Shown: in pieces, positions 32,699 through 41,423 of the stretch | Position numbering within the stretch: position 1 is the stretch's first letter | Layout: each line of letters opens with the position of its first letter | DNA from: Candidatus Aegiribacteria sp. | GTDB taxonomy: Bacteria > Fermentibacterota > Fermentibacteria > Fermentibacterales > JCC-6 | NCBI GenBank assembly: GCA_021108005.1 | Contig: JAIORS010000175.1 | Coordinates: forward strand, 1-49,175 | Direction of reading: 5' to 3' | Length of the DNA: 49,175 nucleotides | Notes under the pieces: model-generated | Database searches by the model: none | What the model was told of the DNA's origin: nothing | Seen by the model: the letters and a program-made list of their open reading frames with translations, nothing else | Made by a program: the position numbers and the translations under genes

Positions 32699-33511
32699 TC
32701 AGCTTTCCAGGGAGCCATAGACCGATTGTAGGTCGGTAATCGTGACCATTAGGTCACTTCTGTTCGAAAGCGGACCGCAAATGAACTCGATATTTCTCAC
32801 AATGGCATTTACAAGTTCGTTCCTGACTACCGATACGATGATTCTGTTGAAATGCTGTATATCTGTATTCCAGAACCCGGCGTAGAACGGGATGTTCATG
32901 AGGAATCTTGTGGATTCGTCAGCATCCATTACCATAGACGAGGAAGTATCAACGGCTGCGAATACCTGGAGAAGCTCATCAAAAACCCCTTCATCCTGAA
33001 TAAATACATGTATCAGTTTTTTACCGGATCCCTTATCTACAGTTGTGTCGGGAGATATGCTACTCAGAAGGATCTCTGTTGCATTATCAGATGAAGAAGC
33101 ATGCTTCAACGATTCTCTTAATTCGCTGTCTCTGAAAACCTGTGCCAATGATGAAAGCAGTTTCAGGTGTACTCGTGGTTCGTTCTCCGGCCCGATTACA
33201 AAGGGGAAAAGGAATGATTTCTCTCCGTTTGCGGCATTGAAGTCTAGGCCATCGGGCAGTATGACCACGCCAACTGTAAACTCCGATATATCTGCAATTC
33301 GACAATGGGGAATTGCGACACCATGACCACAGGCTGTAGAGGAGAGTTTCTCTCTGTCAGACAATGCTTTGTAAATTGATTCTTCTGAAGTTCCGGTTGT
33401 TGAATCCGCTCCAGAAGCTATTTTCGCGATACAACGTAGAAGCTGTTCATCCGATTCGGGAGAACAGTCAAGAGTAACTGTATCGGATTTCAGTAAATCA
33501 GACAATTTCAT
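32699..33511 (-). CDS. PTS EIIA-like regulator with C-terminal extra domain
   Basis: Starts at ATG 33511, 5 bases after GGAGG. Residues about 1-150 are a fructose/mannitol-type EIIA domain with the phospho-acceptor His69 in HGVAIPHCR and LPDGLDFNAANGEK. Residues about 165-270 (LIHVFIQDEGVFDELLQVFA, then IIVSVVRNELVNAI) look like a PII/ACT-type ferredoxin fold. No EIIB or EIIC is present, so it is a signalling rather than a sugar-transport protein. Coupling to the antiporter downstream suggests phosphorylation- or ligand-dependent control of ion flux. Confidence 0.8.
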   Translation of the reverse strand: MKLSDLLKSDTVTLDCSPESDEQLLRCIAKIASGADSTTGTSEESIYKALSDREKLSSTACGHGVAIPHCRIADISEFTVGVVILPDGLDFNAANGEKSFLFPFVIGPENEPRVHLKLLSSLAQVFRDSELRESLKHASSSDNATEILLSSISPDTTVDKGSGKKLIHVFIQDEGVFDELLQVFAAVDTSSSMVMDADESTRFLMNIPFYAGFWNTDIQHFNRIIVSVVRNELVNAIVRNIEFICGPLSNRSDLMVTITDLQSVYGSLES

Positions 33512-33554
33512 AATGGCCTCCATAGATGCTGAATGAACCAATATTCTAATAGTT

Positions 33555-34262
33555 CTATTTAATCACAATATTTCTGACAATTTCAAGCAGCTCTTCGAAA
33601 CTCTCAATTGTCATGACCATACCCGGATCAATGAAATCTTCTCTTTCAGCAGCCCATGTTTGATCCTTCAAGATATGCACTGCAAATGCGCCCAGAGACA
33701 AAGCAGGATTGATATCCGATCTCGGGCTGTTGCCCACGACTATACAGTTCTCTGGTTTAACATCAGCGTAAACAAGGGTATCACGCAATGCGTTAATGCT
33801 TTTAACCGGTACAATTCTTAGTTCGTCAACCTGGTTGATAAGCCCGGATCTCATAAATTTGTCGGTCTGGTGATCTTCTTCACCCATTGTATATACAATT
33901 GTTCTCAAAGGAAAGTTTCTCATTTCCCTCAATGTGTTGTTTACACCAGGCAGCAGGATTACGGGATGACTGAGAAGATTCATCTCGATATCATCCATGG
34001 CCTTCAGAGCCCACAAGGGTGATTCCGGCACAAGTTCCTGCAGTATTACACGAAGGGTATCCATATAAGGCTTTGCCCCATAGCCAGTTACTGACAATCT
34101 TTCAACGTCTCTTTTATGGACTATCCGGCGGACAGTTTCCTCCGTTGAACCAAGAGCCGTCATAAGAGCTAGAAAATCATGCTCAGTTCTTTCGAAGAAC
34201 AGTGCGCTTTCCCAGAGGGTATCATCAGCATCGAGGAGAAGAAGATAATTGTTCTGTTTCAA
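33555..34262 (-). CDS. HAD-superfamily hydrolase
   Basis: About 235 residues. Motif I LLLLDADDTLW holds the nucleophile and acid Asp pair, motif II is IVYTMGEEDHQTDKF, and motif III/IV is ENCIVVGNSPRSDINPALSLG. It has the small C1-type cap of phosphoglycolate phosphatase-like enzymes. The TTG at 34262 is chosen because AAGGAAGG lies just upstream and it leaves motif I near the N-terminus. An in-frame start at 34355 would add 31 residues. The substrate is unknown. Confidence 0.8.
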   Translation of the reverse strand: MKQNNYLLLLDADDTLWESALFFERTEHDFLALMTALGSTEETVRRIVHKRDVERLSVTGYGAKPYMDTLRVILQELVPESPLWALKAMDDIEMNLLSHPVILLPGVNNTLREMRNFPLRTIVYTMGEEDHQTDKFMRSGLINQVDELRIVPVKSINALRDTLVYADVKPENCIVVGNSPRSDINPALSLGAFAVHILKDQTWAAEREDFIDPGMVMTIESFEELLEIVRNIVIK

Positions 34263-34734
34263 ACTGCCTTCCTTTCTGTCAGAAGTACAAATATACAAAA
34301 AAATATGAGAATATGCGGATAGCTCTTCCAAGGAGTATCCGCTAAATTTGCGCAAGCTGAGAAACGCCCTTGTCGCTATTGATTGACGTTGATCATACAG
34401 ATTCTATTAAATGAGTCCAACGGGTTAACATTTATCAGTTAACAAAATTGTATATAATAGAATTTACGAAATCGCATGACAACCAGGAAATTAAACAAGG
34501 GTTGATAGCTATAACAGTGAATGTTACTTAAATATCAGTACTATTTCAGATAGCAGCGAATGAGTTGATAAGAATAGAGTCGGTCAGGAGGTTAACGCAG
34601 GAAAGAACGTATGCGTAAACAAAATATCATTGACTTATGCATACTTTATGAAAATGCATCATATTGACCATAATAGAATGTTTGTACAGGTTATGTAAAT
34701 CTGAAAAAGCTGATAAAGGAAAGGAGATCCTCAT
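34263..34734. other. Long intergenic region upstream of importer operon
   Basis: A+T-rich, with no gene seen. It holds a TATAAT at 34453-34458 without a good -35, TTGACT at 34630 and TTGACC at 34664 without a good -10, and paired GTTAAC words (34424-34429, 34438-34443). Promoters for the divergent genes must lie here, but I cannot place them. Confidence 0.35.
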
Positions 34735-34797
34735 GTGAAGAGCAATCGAGTGACTGCAGGATGTAGTGTAAACCCCACCCAAAGGAGAAAACAGTGA
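34735..34797 (+). CDS. Candidate 20-residue leader peptide
   Basis: GTG 34735 lies 8 bases after AAGGAG and opens a 20-codon frame (MKSNRVTAGCSVNPTQRRKQ). Its TGA overlaps the GTG start of the binding protein (CAGTGAAA). The frame also contains the AAAGGAGAAA that serves the next gene, so translation through it could control access to that site. It may also be chance; only the strong ribosome site and the overlap support it. Confidence 0.35.
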   Translation: MKSNRVTAGCSVNPTQRRKQ

Positions 34798-35966
34798 AAA
34801 GACTATTTCGGTCTGCTGTAATAATTATTGTTCTTTTAATAACAGCGATAAGTACAGGTTGCGGTGAGCAAACAGAACAGAACCAGCAAGAAGAAGCCGT
34901 ACAACAGGAAGAAGTTGATATAACGGTAGAAGTACCTCTTCTTAAGGTTGGACATTGTAACCACGATCATCACTCAGCGGTATTCATATCAGCGCTAAGA
35001 GGCGATGAAATGAAGGAGCTTTTCGGCATATATCTCGTTCATCTAGGAGAGAGTTATTATGCACTGGTAGAAGATGGTAAGAAAATTCTCGAAATTGAAT
35101 TCGTTCAATCACAGGGCGCTATAAACGTGCCGAACAATATGGTTGCGGGGCTTTTCGATATAGGTTTCGGAGGAGTTATACCATTTGCGGCGAGTGCGGA
35201 TCAGGGAAGCGAAGTCGTAATTATCAGTCCACTTCACAGCAGGGGCGATATGCTTGTGGTAGCTGATGACAATACTGAAGTGACTGACTGGGCAAGTTTT
35301 AAAAACTGGGTAAAAACAAGCGAAGAGCCTCTTGTTATAGGATTCAAAAGCCCCAAAGCGGTAGCGTTGTTGATATTCGAGTCAGCAATTACGGAAGAGG
35401 GAATAGCCTGGAGTTTGCAGGGTAACCCCGAACCAGGTTCGGATATTCTTCTTTTCAATGCTCAGGGGGAACCCAACCTTAATCCAGCATTGCAGAATGG
35501 AACCATTGATGGATACGTTTCCAACAATCCAGCGTGTGCTCTTGCGGAGTATAACGGAATAGGTAAATGTGTGGCTGAGTTATCAGATCTTCCCCCGGGA
35601 GACTTCAGGAATCACCCATGCTGTGCTATTGCCGCAACAGAGACAGTTATTTCTGAAAGACCTTTAGATATAGCCGCGGTTTTACGTCTTTTTAGCGCGG
35701 CAACTGATTATATCAACAGAAATCCCGAAGATGCGGCTGTGGTAGCCGCGGAGTGGATTGGAAATCCTGTTCAGGTAGAAGAAATATCAATGGCTACCAG
35801 CGGTTACGATATGGAAGCATCGGAGGACTGGCTGGACAACATGGTTCTGATTCTTGACAACATGAGGAATCTCGGAGCCTTCACCGGGCCACTTGCCGAG
35901 AAAGATGATGATGCCAATGCCGCATTCCTTTACGATTTTTCTCTCATGCCTGAGAATCTGAGGTAG
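34794..35966 (+). CDS. ABC importer substrate-binding lipoprotein (NMT1/SsuA-like) with His/Cys cluster
   Basis: Lipoprotein signal ending STGC (Cys23), an acidic Gln/Glu linker (24-42), and then a type II periplasmic-binding fold of the SsuA / TauA / NrtA class (VPNNMVAGLFDIGFGGVIPF and FKNWVKTSEEPLVIGFKSPK). Just after the linker the sequence GHCNHDHH (His54, Cys55, His57, His59, His60) may bind a metal or heme-like ligand at the mouth of the site. Permease and ATPase follow, so this is the binding component of a three-gene importer. The substrate is unresolved: sulfonate/taurine relatives are organic, but the His cluster points to a metal complex. Confidence 0.82.
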   Translation: MKRLFRSAVIIIVLLITAISTGCGEQTEQNQQEEAVQQEEVDITVEVPLLKVGHCNHDHHSAVFISALRGDEMKELFGIYLVHLGESYYALVEDGKKILEIEFVQSQGAINVPNNMVAGLFDIGFGGVIPFAASADQGSEVVIISPLHSRGDMLVVADDNTEVTDWASFKNWVKTSEEPLVIGFKSPKAVALLIFESAITEEGIAWSLQGNPEPGSDILLFNAQGEPNLNPALQNGTIDGYVSNNPACALAEYNGIGKCVAELSDLPPGDFRNHPCCAIAATETVISERPLDIAAVLRLFSAATDYINRNPEDAAVVAAEWIGNPVQVEEISMATSGYDMEASEDWLDNMVLILDNMRNLGAFTGPLAEKDDDANAAFLYDFSLMPENLR

Positions 35967-36022
35967 CTCCGATTCCAACCGGAGAGACGGGTAACGGCGC
36001 AGGCCTTTTTTTGCGCAGTATC

Positions 36023-36844
36023 ATGAAATACCTGCCGGGGTTTTTAATCCCGTGCTTGCTTATTATCTGGTGGTTTGTTGCTACATGGGGCGGGAGGGAT
36101 ACCCTCCTGCCCTCACCCGGAGAAGTTGCATCGGTGCTACTTCATCCCTTTCAGGACCAGATTTCCTCAGGATCACTGGCATGGAGCGCTTTTGTGAGCT
36201 TCGTGAGGGTCGCGCTTGGTTTTTCTCTTGCAGCACTCATTGGCATTCCCGCAGGACTGCTTATGGGTGCATCCAGACGGGTGAGAAAATATCTGTCACT
36301 GATGGTAGAAATGGCGAGACCGCTGTCCGCGATTGCTCTTCTCCCCCTCTCGATCATCATCTTCAAGGCAACAACATTTGCGCAACTGCTGGGTCTTGAA
36401 CACCTCAGATATCAGAAACACCTTCTTAACGAAATGCAGCTCGGTATGATTTTCATCCTTTTATGGGGGGGAGTATTCCCTATAATACTTGGAACCATTC
36501 AGGGGGTGCGCAGCGTTCGGAAGATGCATTTGGAAGCAGCTTCTATCCTGGGTGCGGGCAGGTTCTTTACTTTCAGGAGTGTCATCATACCATCCGCTCT
36601 TCCGGATATCTTTCACGGGCTGAAGCTGGGTATCGGAAGATGCTGGATGGTTATTATCGCTGCTGAGATGCTGCCCGGCACTAATTCCGGGATAGGATAT
36701 ATGATAAGATACTCCTACCAACTGTCACGATACGATATCATGCTTGCCAGTATAGTTATTGTGGCGTTCGTAGGAGCATTATTCTCAAAAGGTCTTGAAT
36801 TCCTGGGGGAAAAATCCCTGGTTCTCAGAAGCAGGGAGAGATGA
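36023..36844 (+). CDS. ABC importer permease (SsuC/TauC-like)
   Basis: Six-helix BPD_transp_1 permease of about 273 residues. N-terminal helix PGFLIPCLLIIWWFVATWGG, then ALIGIPAGLLMGASRRVRKY. The EAA loop, which docks the ATPase, is HLEAASILGAGRFFTFRSVI. Relative to typical SsuC it has an extra loop (FAQLLGLEHLRYQKHLLNEM) before the fourth helix. ATG 36023 is used; TTG 36011 would add four residues. It lies 56 bases after the binding protein and 1 base before the ATPase. Confidence 0.85.
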   Translation: MKYLPGFLIPCLLIIWWFVATWGGRDTLLPSPGEVASVLLHPFQDQISSGSLAWSAFVSFVRVALGFSLAALIGIPAGLLMGASRRVRKYLSLMVEMARPLSAIALLPLSIIIFKATTFAQLLGLEHLRYQKHLLNEMQLGMIFILLWGGVFPIILGTIQGVRSVRKMHLEAASILGAGRFFTFRSVIIPSALPDIFHGLKLGIGRCWMVIIAAEMLPGTNSGIGYMIRYSYQLSRYDIMLASIVIVAFVGALFSKGLEFLGEKSLVLRSRER

Positions 36845-36845
36845 T

Positions 36846-37601
36846 ATGACTGTGTTGAGGGTAACCAGCCTGTCGAAAACCTACAGAGAATCCTCAGGGG
36901 ACGTACATGCACTGGGTCCGGTAAGTTTTGAATCAGAGAAAGGTGAATTTCTCTGTTTTCTCGGTCCCACCGGATGCGGTAAAACAACACTGTTGCGAAC
37001 GATTGCCGGCCTGGAAAAACCTGACACCGGCGAGGTTGAACTACCATTACACTCTGAGGGAATGAAACCTGTTATTGGCTACGTCTTTCAGCAGGGAGCG
37101 CTTTTCCCGTGGATGAGCGTTTATGCTAATATTGAGTTTCCACTCAGGGCGAAGAAGATCGATAAGGATATCCGTCGGGAGAAAGTTGAAACGATTCTTG
37201 AAATGGTAGAACTTTCGTCTTTCAGTTTCTCCTATCCCCATCAGTTGTCAGGGGGGATGCAGCAGCGGGCTGCTCTTGCTCGTTCACTTATTATGGAGCC
37301 TGATATCCTTCTTATGGACGAACCGTTCAGTTCCCTCGATACAAGAACCAGCCAGCAATTACAGGAAAATCTGAAGTCCCTCTTGAAAAAAACGTCAACC
37401 ACAGTGCTTTTCGTCACACACAATATTGAAGAAGCGGTTTACCTGGCAGGAGAAGTAATAGTCCTCGGACACCGGCCCGGAAGAATTGTGCGAAGGGAAA
37501 CCATTGATCTGCGGGAACCCAGGTCACGTCTGTCCGATTCTTTTACAGAGTACCTGGTCTCTCTTCGAAAAACCTTCGAATTACTTGTTTCAGATCAGTA
37601 A
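36846..37601 (+). CDS. ABC importer ATPase (SsuB/TauB-like)
   Basis: About 251 residues starting MTVLRVTSLSKTY, one base after the permease stop. Walker A GPTGCGKTTLL, Q-loop VFQQGALFPWM, signature LSGGMQQRAALARSL, Walker B ILLMDEPFSSLD and switch VTHNIEEAV. It is a complete NBD without a regulatory domain and completes the importer. Confidence 0.9.
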   Translation: MTVLRVTSLSKTYRESSGDVHALGPVSFESEKGEFLCFLGPTGCGKTTLLRTIAGLEKPDTGEVELPLHSEGMKPVIGYVFQQGALFPWMSVYANIEFPLRAKKIDKDIRREKVETILEMVELSSFSFSYPHQLSGGMQQRAALARSLIMEPDILLMDEPFSSLDTRTSQQLQENLKSLLKKTSTTVLFVTHNIEEAVYLAGEVIVLGHRPGRIVRRETIDLREPRSRLSDSFTEYLVSLRKTFELLVSDQ

Positions 37602-37606
37602 GAAAA

Positions 37607-38260
37607 CTAATTAAGCACGAAATTGTAGACAACCGAAGTCCATACTCCCACGGGTACTCCATCATCTCTTCTGGCCGGTGACCAGCTGCTTTCCATTACC
37701 GAAGCCATTGCCGCGCTGTCCATGCTTCCAAGGCCGGAACTTTCGGCAATAATCGCTTCTACCGGAATGCCCTGGGGGGATATGAAAACCTGCAGTATCA
37801 CTCTGCCTTCAACACCTGCCTGTCTGGCCATGTCCGGATACTCCGGAACAGGCCTGAAAGTGCACACCGGATGAACGCTGTGCGGGACGAAAGTTCCCGG
37901 ATCAGGAATTATGTTATCCGGATTATCGTCAGGTGCGAGATTGTTGGTACTGACTGTAAAAGCGCTACCCAGACCCTCAGTATCCTCAGTTGTACTGATA
38001 ATAAGAATTGGCTCTACTACATCCGGGATTTCGTTGTCAATGATGTTTTGCACATCGATTTGGTCTTCCTCCGGCATTTCGGGAGGGATCTCGTAAAGCT
38101 CACCCGGGTCGAAACCCTGCATTTCATCGGTTACCGTTCTTGACGCAAGCCTTCCTATCGATGATCCGGGAACAACCTCGAATACCAGAATCAGAAATAC
38201 GAATCCCCATAATACTCCATAGTCAATTGCACCTGCTTCTGCTGTGTTCTTCCTTATCAT
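37607..38260 (-). CDS. TonB-family energy transducer
   Basis: 217 residues with one N-terminal membrane segment (DYGVLWGFVFLILVFEVV), a Pro/Glu/Asp-rich periplasmic linker, and a C-terminal TonB domain (RPVPEYPDMARQAGVEGRVI, then VFISPQGIPVEAIIAESSG and ARRDDGVPVGVW). It transmits proton-motive force from an ExbBD complex to outer-membrane receptors; exbB and exbD are not in the window. It converges with the importer operon at 6 bases, and its ATG follows GGAGG. An uptake role near the importer is possible but unproven. Confidence 0.88.
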   Translation of the reverse strand: MIRKNTAEAGAIDYGVLWGFVFLILVFEVVPGSSIGRLASRTVTDEMQGFDPGELYEIPPEMPEEDQIDVQNIIDNEIPDVVEPILIISTTEDTEGLGSAFTVSTNNLAPDDNPDNIIPDPGTFVPHSVHPVCTFRPVPEYPDMARQAGVEGRVILQVFISPQGIPVEAIIAESSGLGSMDSAAMASVMESSWSPARRDDGVPVGVWTSVVYNFVLN

Positions 38261-38385
38261 TTTAAACCTCCTTCAACCGTTATACAGCGCAGGGAGGTTC
38301 TCTATTCCAAAAATGCGCGCGAAGTAGTTATGCTGCAGAATACGATGGTTCAGATGTTATGCGGATTCCGGTTGCACGGATGCAG

Positions 38386-38523
38386 TCAGGTTTTGTTTTT
38401 AAGTTTCAGGAAAAGCACAAGTGCAATCGTATCAAGAGAAATAAGAGTTGCGAGGGTTTGGCCGTCACCTTCGCAATTGTATCCGAAAACAAGCCTGAGA
38501 ATCAAAAATACCAATGTACCCAT
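38386..38523 (-). CDS. Small hydrophobic protein, 45 residues
   Basis: ATG 38523 is preceded by a strong GGAGG at 4-5 bases. The frame runs MGTLVFLILRLVFGYN, a polar CEGDGQ turn, then TLATLISLDTIALVLFLKLK and ends KNKT-TGA. Two hydrophobic stretches joined by a short turn suggest a helical-hairpin membrane peptide. It is alone in the 357-base gap between tonB and the Mla operon. It is not recognised; the good ribosome site and uninterrupted hydrophobicity make it a credible small gene. Confidence 0.6.
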   Translation of the reverse strand: MGTLVFLILRLVFGYNCEGDGQTLATLISLDTIALVLFLKLKNKT

Positions 38524-38662
38524 AATACCTCCAAATTATTCATTAAATAAAATATAGCCAAAAACATTTAAAGGCAACCTGTGATTGTAGCGGAAGTATT
38601 TATATTGAATTACATTATTGGTTACGAATTGGCGGGATCTCAGCATCACAGAAGGGAATCAG

Positions 38663-39796
38663 TTGGCAAATTCAGAGAAACTGACTTTTAGCGGTTTCAC
38701 CTTCAGTGTTCACGGAGTGCTTGAGGATGATGAAGTCGATTCTATCCGTGCTTTTATCAGTGAACACAAGCATTCGATATTCGACGCTGGTAAATTTGTC
38801 CTTGATTTTTCGGACAGTCCGGGGCTTGATACCGTTCCAGCTGTTGTACTTTACGAATTCTGCATGGAACTTTCCCGTGCTGGTGTAAAAGTCAACAGGA
38901 TCGGGGCATCAAGTGTTATTGAGAACTTGTTTGAAACACTTGCTGAATTTGGATCACTATCGGAACCTCGTAAAAGAAAAAAGTCCTTTCATGAATATTT
39001 CGAGAATATCGGTGAAAACGTTTATGAGCTTGGAAAGACTTTGTACATGCTGGGACATTTTGTTGGAGAAACGATATATGCTTTTATAGGACTGGTTTTA
39101 CGCCCATTGAAGATTCGCTGGCCGATGGTGCTTTATTACATGGAAGAGTCCGGGGTAAAGGCAATTCCCATCATAGTAACTCTCACATGGCTTTTGGGTG
39201 TTGTCCTTGGATATCAGGCCGGATATCAGATGAGGGAGTTTGGCGCTGAGACATTCATGCCGGCGATGATAGGATACAGTATAACCTGGGAGATCGGACC
39301 TATGCTCGCAGCCGTTCTTGTTGCCGGACGGTCGGGCTCAGCTTACGCCGCGGAGATCGGAACAATGCAGGTCAGGGAAGAAGTTGATGCCCTGAGAGTA
39401 ATGGGTTTCGATGTATTCAGCTACCTTGTTACACCCAAGATGATCGCTCTTCTGTGTGTAATGCCTTTTCTTGTACTCATTGCGAACCTATCAGGTATTT
39501 TCGGAGGGATGCTTGCCGGTTTGCTGTTTCTCGACCTTCCGGCGAGCACATTCGTATCGGAACTGGGCAAGGCACTGATACCGCTTGATATCCTCTGGGG
39601 AATGCTGAAAAGCGTCATATATGCAATAGTAATCGCGAATGTTGGCAGTTTCATGGGCATGAGGGTCAGGGGTGGAGCATCAGCTGTTGGAAAAGCGACT
39701 ACATCAGCCGTTGTTCTCAGTATTTTCCTGGTAATAATCGCTGATGCGCTGCTTTCGCTGTTGTTTGTACATATAAGACCCGGATTGACCGTATGA
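38663..39796 (+). CDS. MlaE-type lipid transporter permease with N-terminal STAS domain
   Basis: About 377 residues from TTG 38663, which follows AAGGGA; TTG 38618 would add 15. An N-terminal STAS-like domain (about 10-100, with VLDFSDSPGLDTVPAVVLYE and IGASSVIENLFETL) is fused to an MlaE permease with YMEESGVKAIPIIVTLTW, YSITWEIGPMLAAVLVAGRS and AAEIGTMQVREEVDALRVMG. In E. coli the STAS protein MlaB is separate and regulates the complex, so the fusion supplies it in cis. First gene of a four-gene overlapping operon for phospholipid transport between the membranes. Confidence 0.9.
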   Translation: MANSEKLTFSGFTFSVHGVLEDDEVDSIRAFISEHKHSIFDAGKFVLDFSDSPGLDTVPAVVLYEFCMELSRAGVKVNRIGASSVIENLFETLAEFGSLSEPRKRKKSFHEYFENIGENVYELGKTLYMLGHFVGETIYAFIGLVLRPLKIRWPMVLYYMEESGVKAIPIIVTLTWLLGVVLGYQAGYQMREFGAETFMPAMIGYSITWEIGPMLAAVLVAGRSGSAYAAEIGTMQVREEVDALRVMGFDVFSYLVTPKMIALLCVMPFLVLIANLSGIFGGMLAGLLFLDLPASTFVSELGKALIPLDILWGMLKSVIYAIVIANVGSFMGMRVRGGASAVGKATTSAVVLSIFLVIIADALLSLLFVHIRPGLTV

Positions 39797-40566
39797 AACC
39801 TGTATTGAGAGTTGAAAACCTTCAGGGAGGATGGGATGATCAACTTGTCCTGAATGATATCAATCTTCAGGTTATCAAAAGTGAAGTACTTGCAATCGTT
39901 GGTAAAAGCGGATGCGGAAAAAGCACACTCATGCATTACCTTCTTGGGCTGGTAAAGCCATGGAAGGGAAGAGTTCTTTTCAGGGGAGAAGACATCTGGT
40001 CAAGTCCGAAAGCGCTTCAGAGAGCGAGAAGAAGATGGGGTGTTACATTCCAGTCCGGAGCGCTACTGGGCAACCTGACACTTCTTGAGAATGTGATACT
40101 CCCGCTTAAGGAGTATACTGATTTGTCCGATCGTGATATTAGAATTGTCGCGTATAGCAAACTGGATACGGTTGGCCTTGCTGATTTTGCCAATTCGTAC
40201 CCTTTGGAGGTTTCAGGTGGAATGCAGAAACGGGCCGGCCTTGCCCGAGCCATGGCTCTTGATCCGGAAGTGCTTTTCTTCGATGAGCCTTCGGCCGGCC
40301 TGGACCCGGTCACCTCCGGAAGCCTTGATGAATTGATAATCACAATCAATAGTACTCTTGGCGCAACAGTTGTTATTGTTACTCATGAGCTGGCCAGTAT
40401 ATTTGCTATCTCAGACAGAGTAGTAATGCTGGATCCTGAAGTACATGGCATAATTGCCACGGGAACTGCGGCTGAACTCAGAGACAGCTCTACAGATGAA
40501 AGAGTCAGAATGTTCTTTGGAAGGAACATGGCTGCTAAAAAGAGGAGTGATAGAAAATGTCAATGA
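39793..40566 (+). CDS. mlaF: MlaF-type ATP-binding protein
   Basis: 257-residue ATPase starting within the stop of the permease gene (ATGA overlap). Walker A GKSGCGKSTLMHYLLG, Q-loop FQSGALLGNLTLLENVILPL (the SGAL form typical of MlaF), signature VSGGMQKRAGLARAM, Walker B VLFFDEPSAGLDP and switch VIVTHELASIFA. It powers lipid transfer through the MlaE permease. Confidence 0.9.
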   Translation: MKPVLRVENLQGGWDDQLVLNDINLQVIKSEVLAIVGKSGCGKSTLMHYLLGLVKPWKGRVLFRGEDIWSSPKALQRARRRWGVTFQSGALLGNLTLLENVILPLKEYTDLSDRDIRIVAYSKLDTVGLADFANSYPLEVSGGMQKRAGLARAMALDPEVLFFDEPSAGLDPVTSGSLDELIITINSTLGATVVIVTHELASIFAISDRVVMLDPEVHGIIATGTAAELRDSSTDERVRMFFGRNMAAKKRSDRKCQ

Positions 40567-41423
40567 CCGGGAGTAAATTCAAACTGGGATTATTCTTCTC
40601 CATTGGAATTGTTTTCACTATTTTTCTGATATTCTGGCTCAGCGGTGGATTAAGAGAGAAAAGCACCATTACTTACGTTTCCTACTATCCATGGTCCGTC
40701 CAGGGTTTGAGCGAGGGCAGCAATGTAATGTACAACGGTGTCTCCATTGGTCGCGTCGCAAGCATCGATATAGCTCCCGATGGAAGACTCGTAGAAGTCA
40801 TAATGAAGATCCGGTCGGACTTTTCCGTTGATTCATCAATTGTGGCAGTTATGCAGCTAACCGGAATAACCGGTTTGAGAGTGATTAACCTTAGCGCGGA
40901 CACAAGCATTCATTATCCGGTTCATTACAGTTTCGAAATTGAATACCAGATCATCCCTGTGGGGGAAGGGGCAATGCAGAGCATAACTACAACACTGACA
41001 AGAATCACCCAGATTATTCATGAAATTGATTTCAAGAATATCAGCGATCAGTTCACACTTCTGCTCGAGAACACCAATGCCATTCTGGCAAGCGACAAGA
41101 TCGAAAGGATAGAGAATTCCATCCTTAGCAACTCGGAAAACCTTGATTCACTTCTTGTTACATATACCAGACTTGGGCAGAATCTTAACCGGCTGGTTCT
41201 TAATATCGATGCAATGGCGCCGGACCTGGCTGTAAGCGTAGATTCGCTTATTAGAAAAACACAGGCTCTTTCGGAACATATGGATCGTTTTGTGATTAAA
41301 ATCGATGAGGTACTCATTAACAGCTCGGAAGTGATGAACAACCTGTCAACCCTTCTGGAGACACTGGGCAGAGATCCTTCGGAGCTACTCATTCGGACTT
41401 CAGGAGAGGGGGTCTGGCAGTGA
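40557..41423 (+). CDS. mlaD: MCE/MlaD-family lipid-binding protein
   Basis: 288 residues with one N-terminal membrane anchor (KLGLFFSIGIVFTIFLIFWL), then an MCE domain (about 38-120: YVSYYPWSVQGLSEGSNVMY, then NGVSIGRVASIDIAPDG and AVMQLTGITGLRVINLS). A long helical C-terminus (about 140-285) follows that in hexameric homologues can form a tube. Overlaps the ATPase gene by 10 bases and the lipoprotein gene by 4. Confidence 0.88.
   Translation: MSMTGSKFKLGLFFSIGIVFTIFLIFWLSGGLREKSTITYVSYYPWSVQGLSEGSNVMYNGVSIGRVASIDIAPDGRLVEVIMKIRSDFSVDSSIVAVMQLTGITGLRVINLSADTSIHYPVHYSFEIEYQIIPVGEGAMQSITTTLTRITQIIHEIDFKNISDQFTLLLENTNAILASDKIERIENSILSNSENLDSLLVTYTRLGQNLNRLVLNIDAMAPDLAVSVDSLIRKTQALSEHMDRFVIKIDEVLINSSEVMNNLSTLLETLGRDPSELLIRTSGEGVWQ

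Noticed and set aside
35995-36020. Intrinsic terminator between binding protein and permease
   Set aside because: A T-run follows GGCGCAGGCC, but the stem is only three to five pairs, too weak to call.
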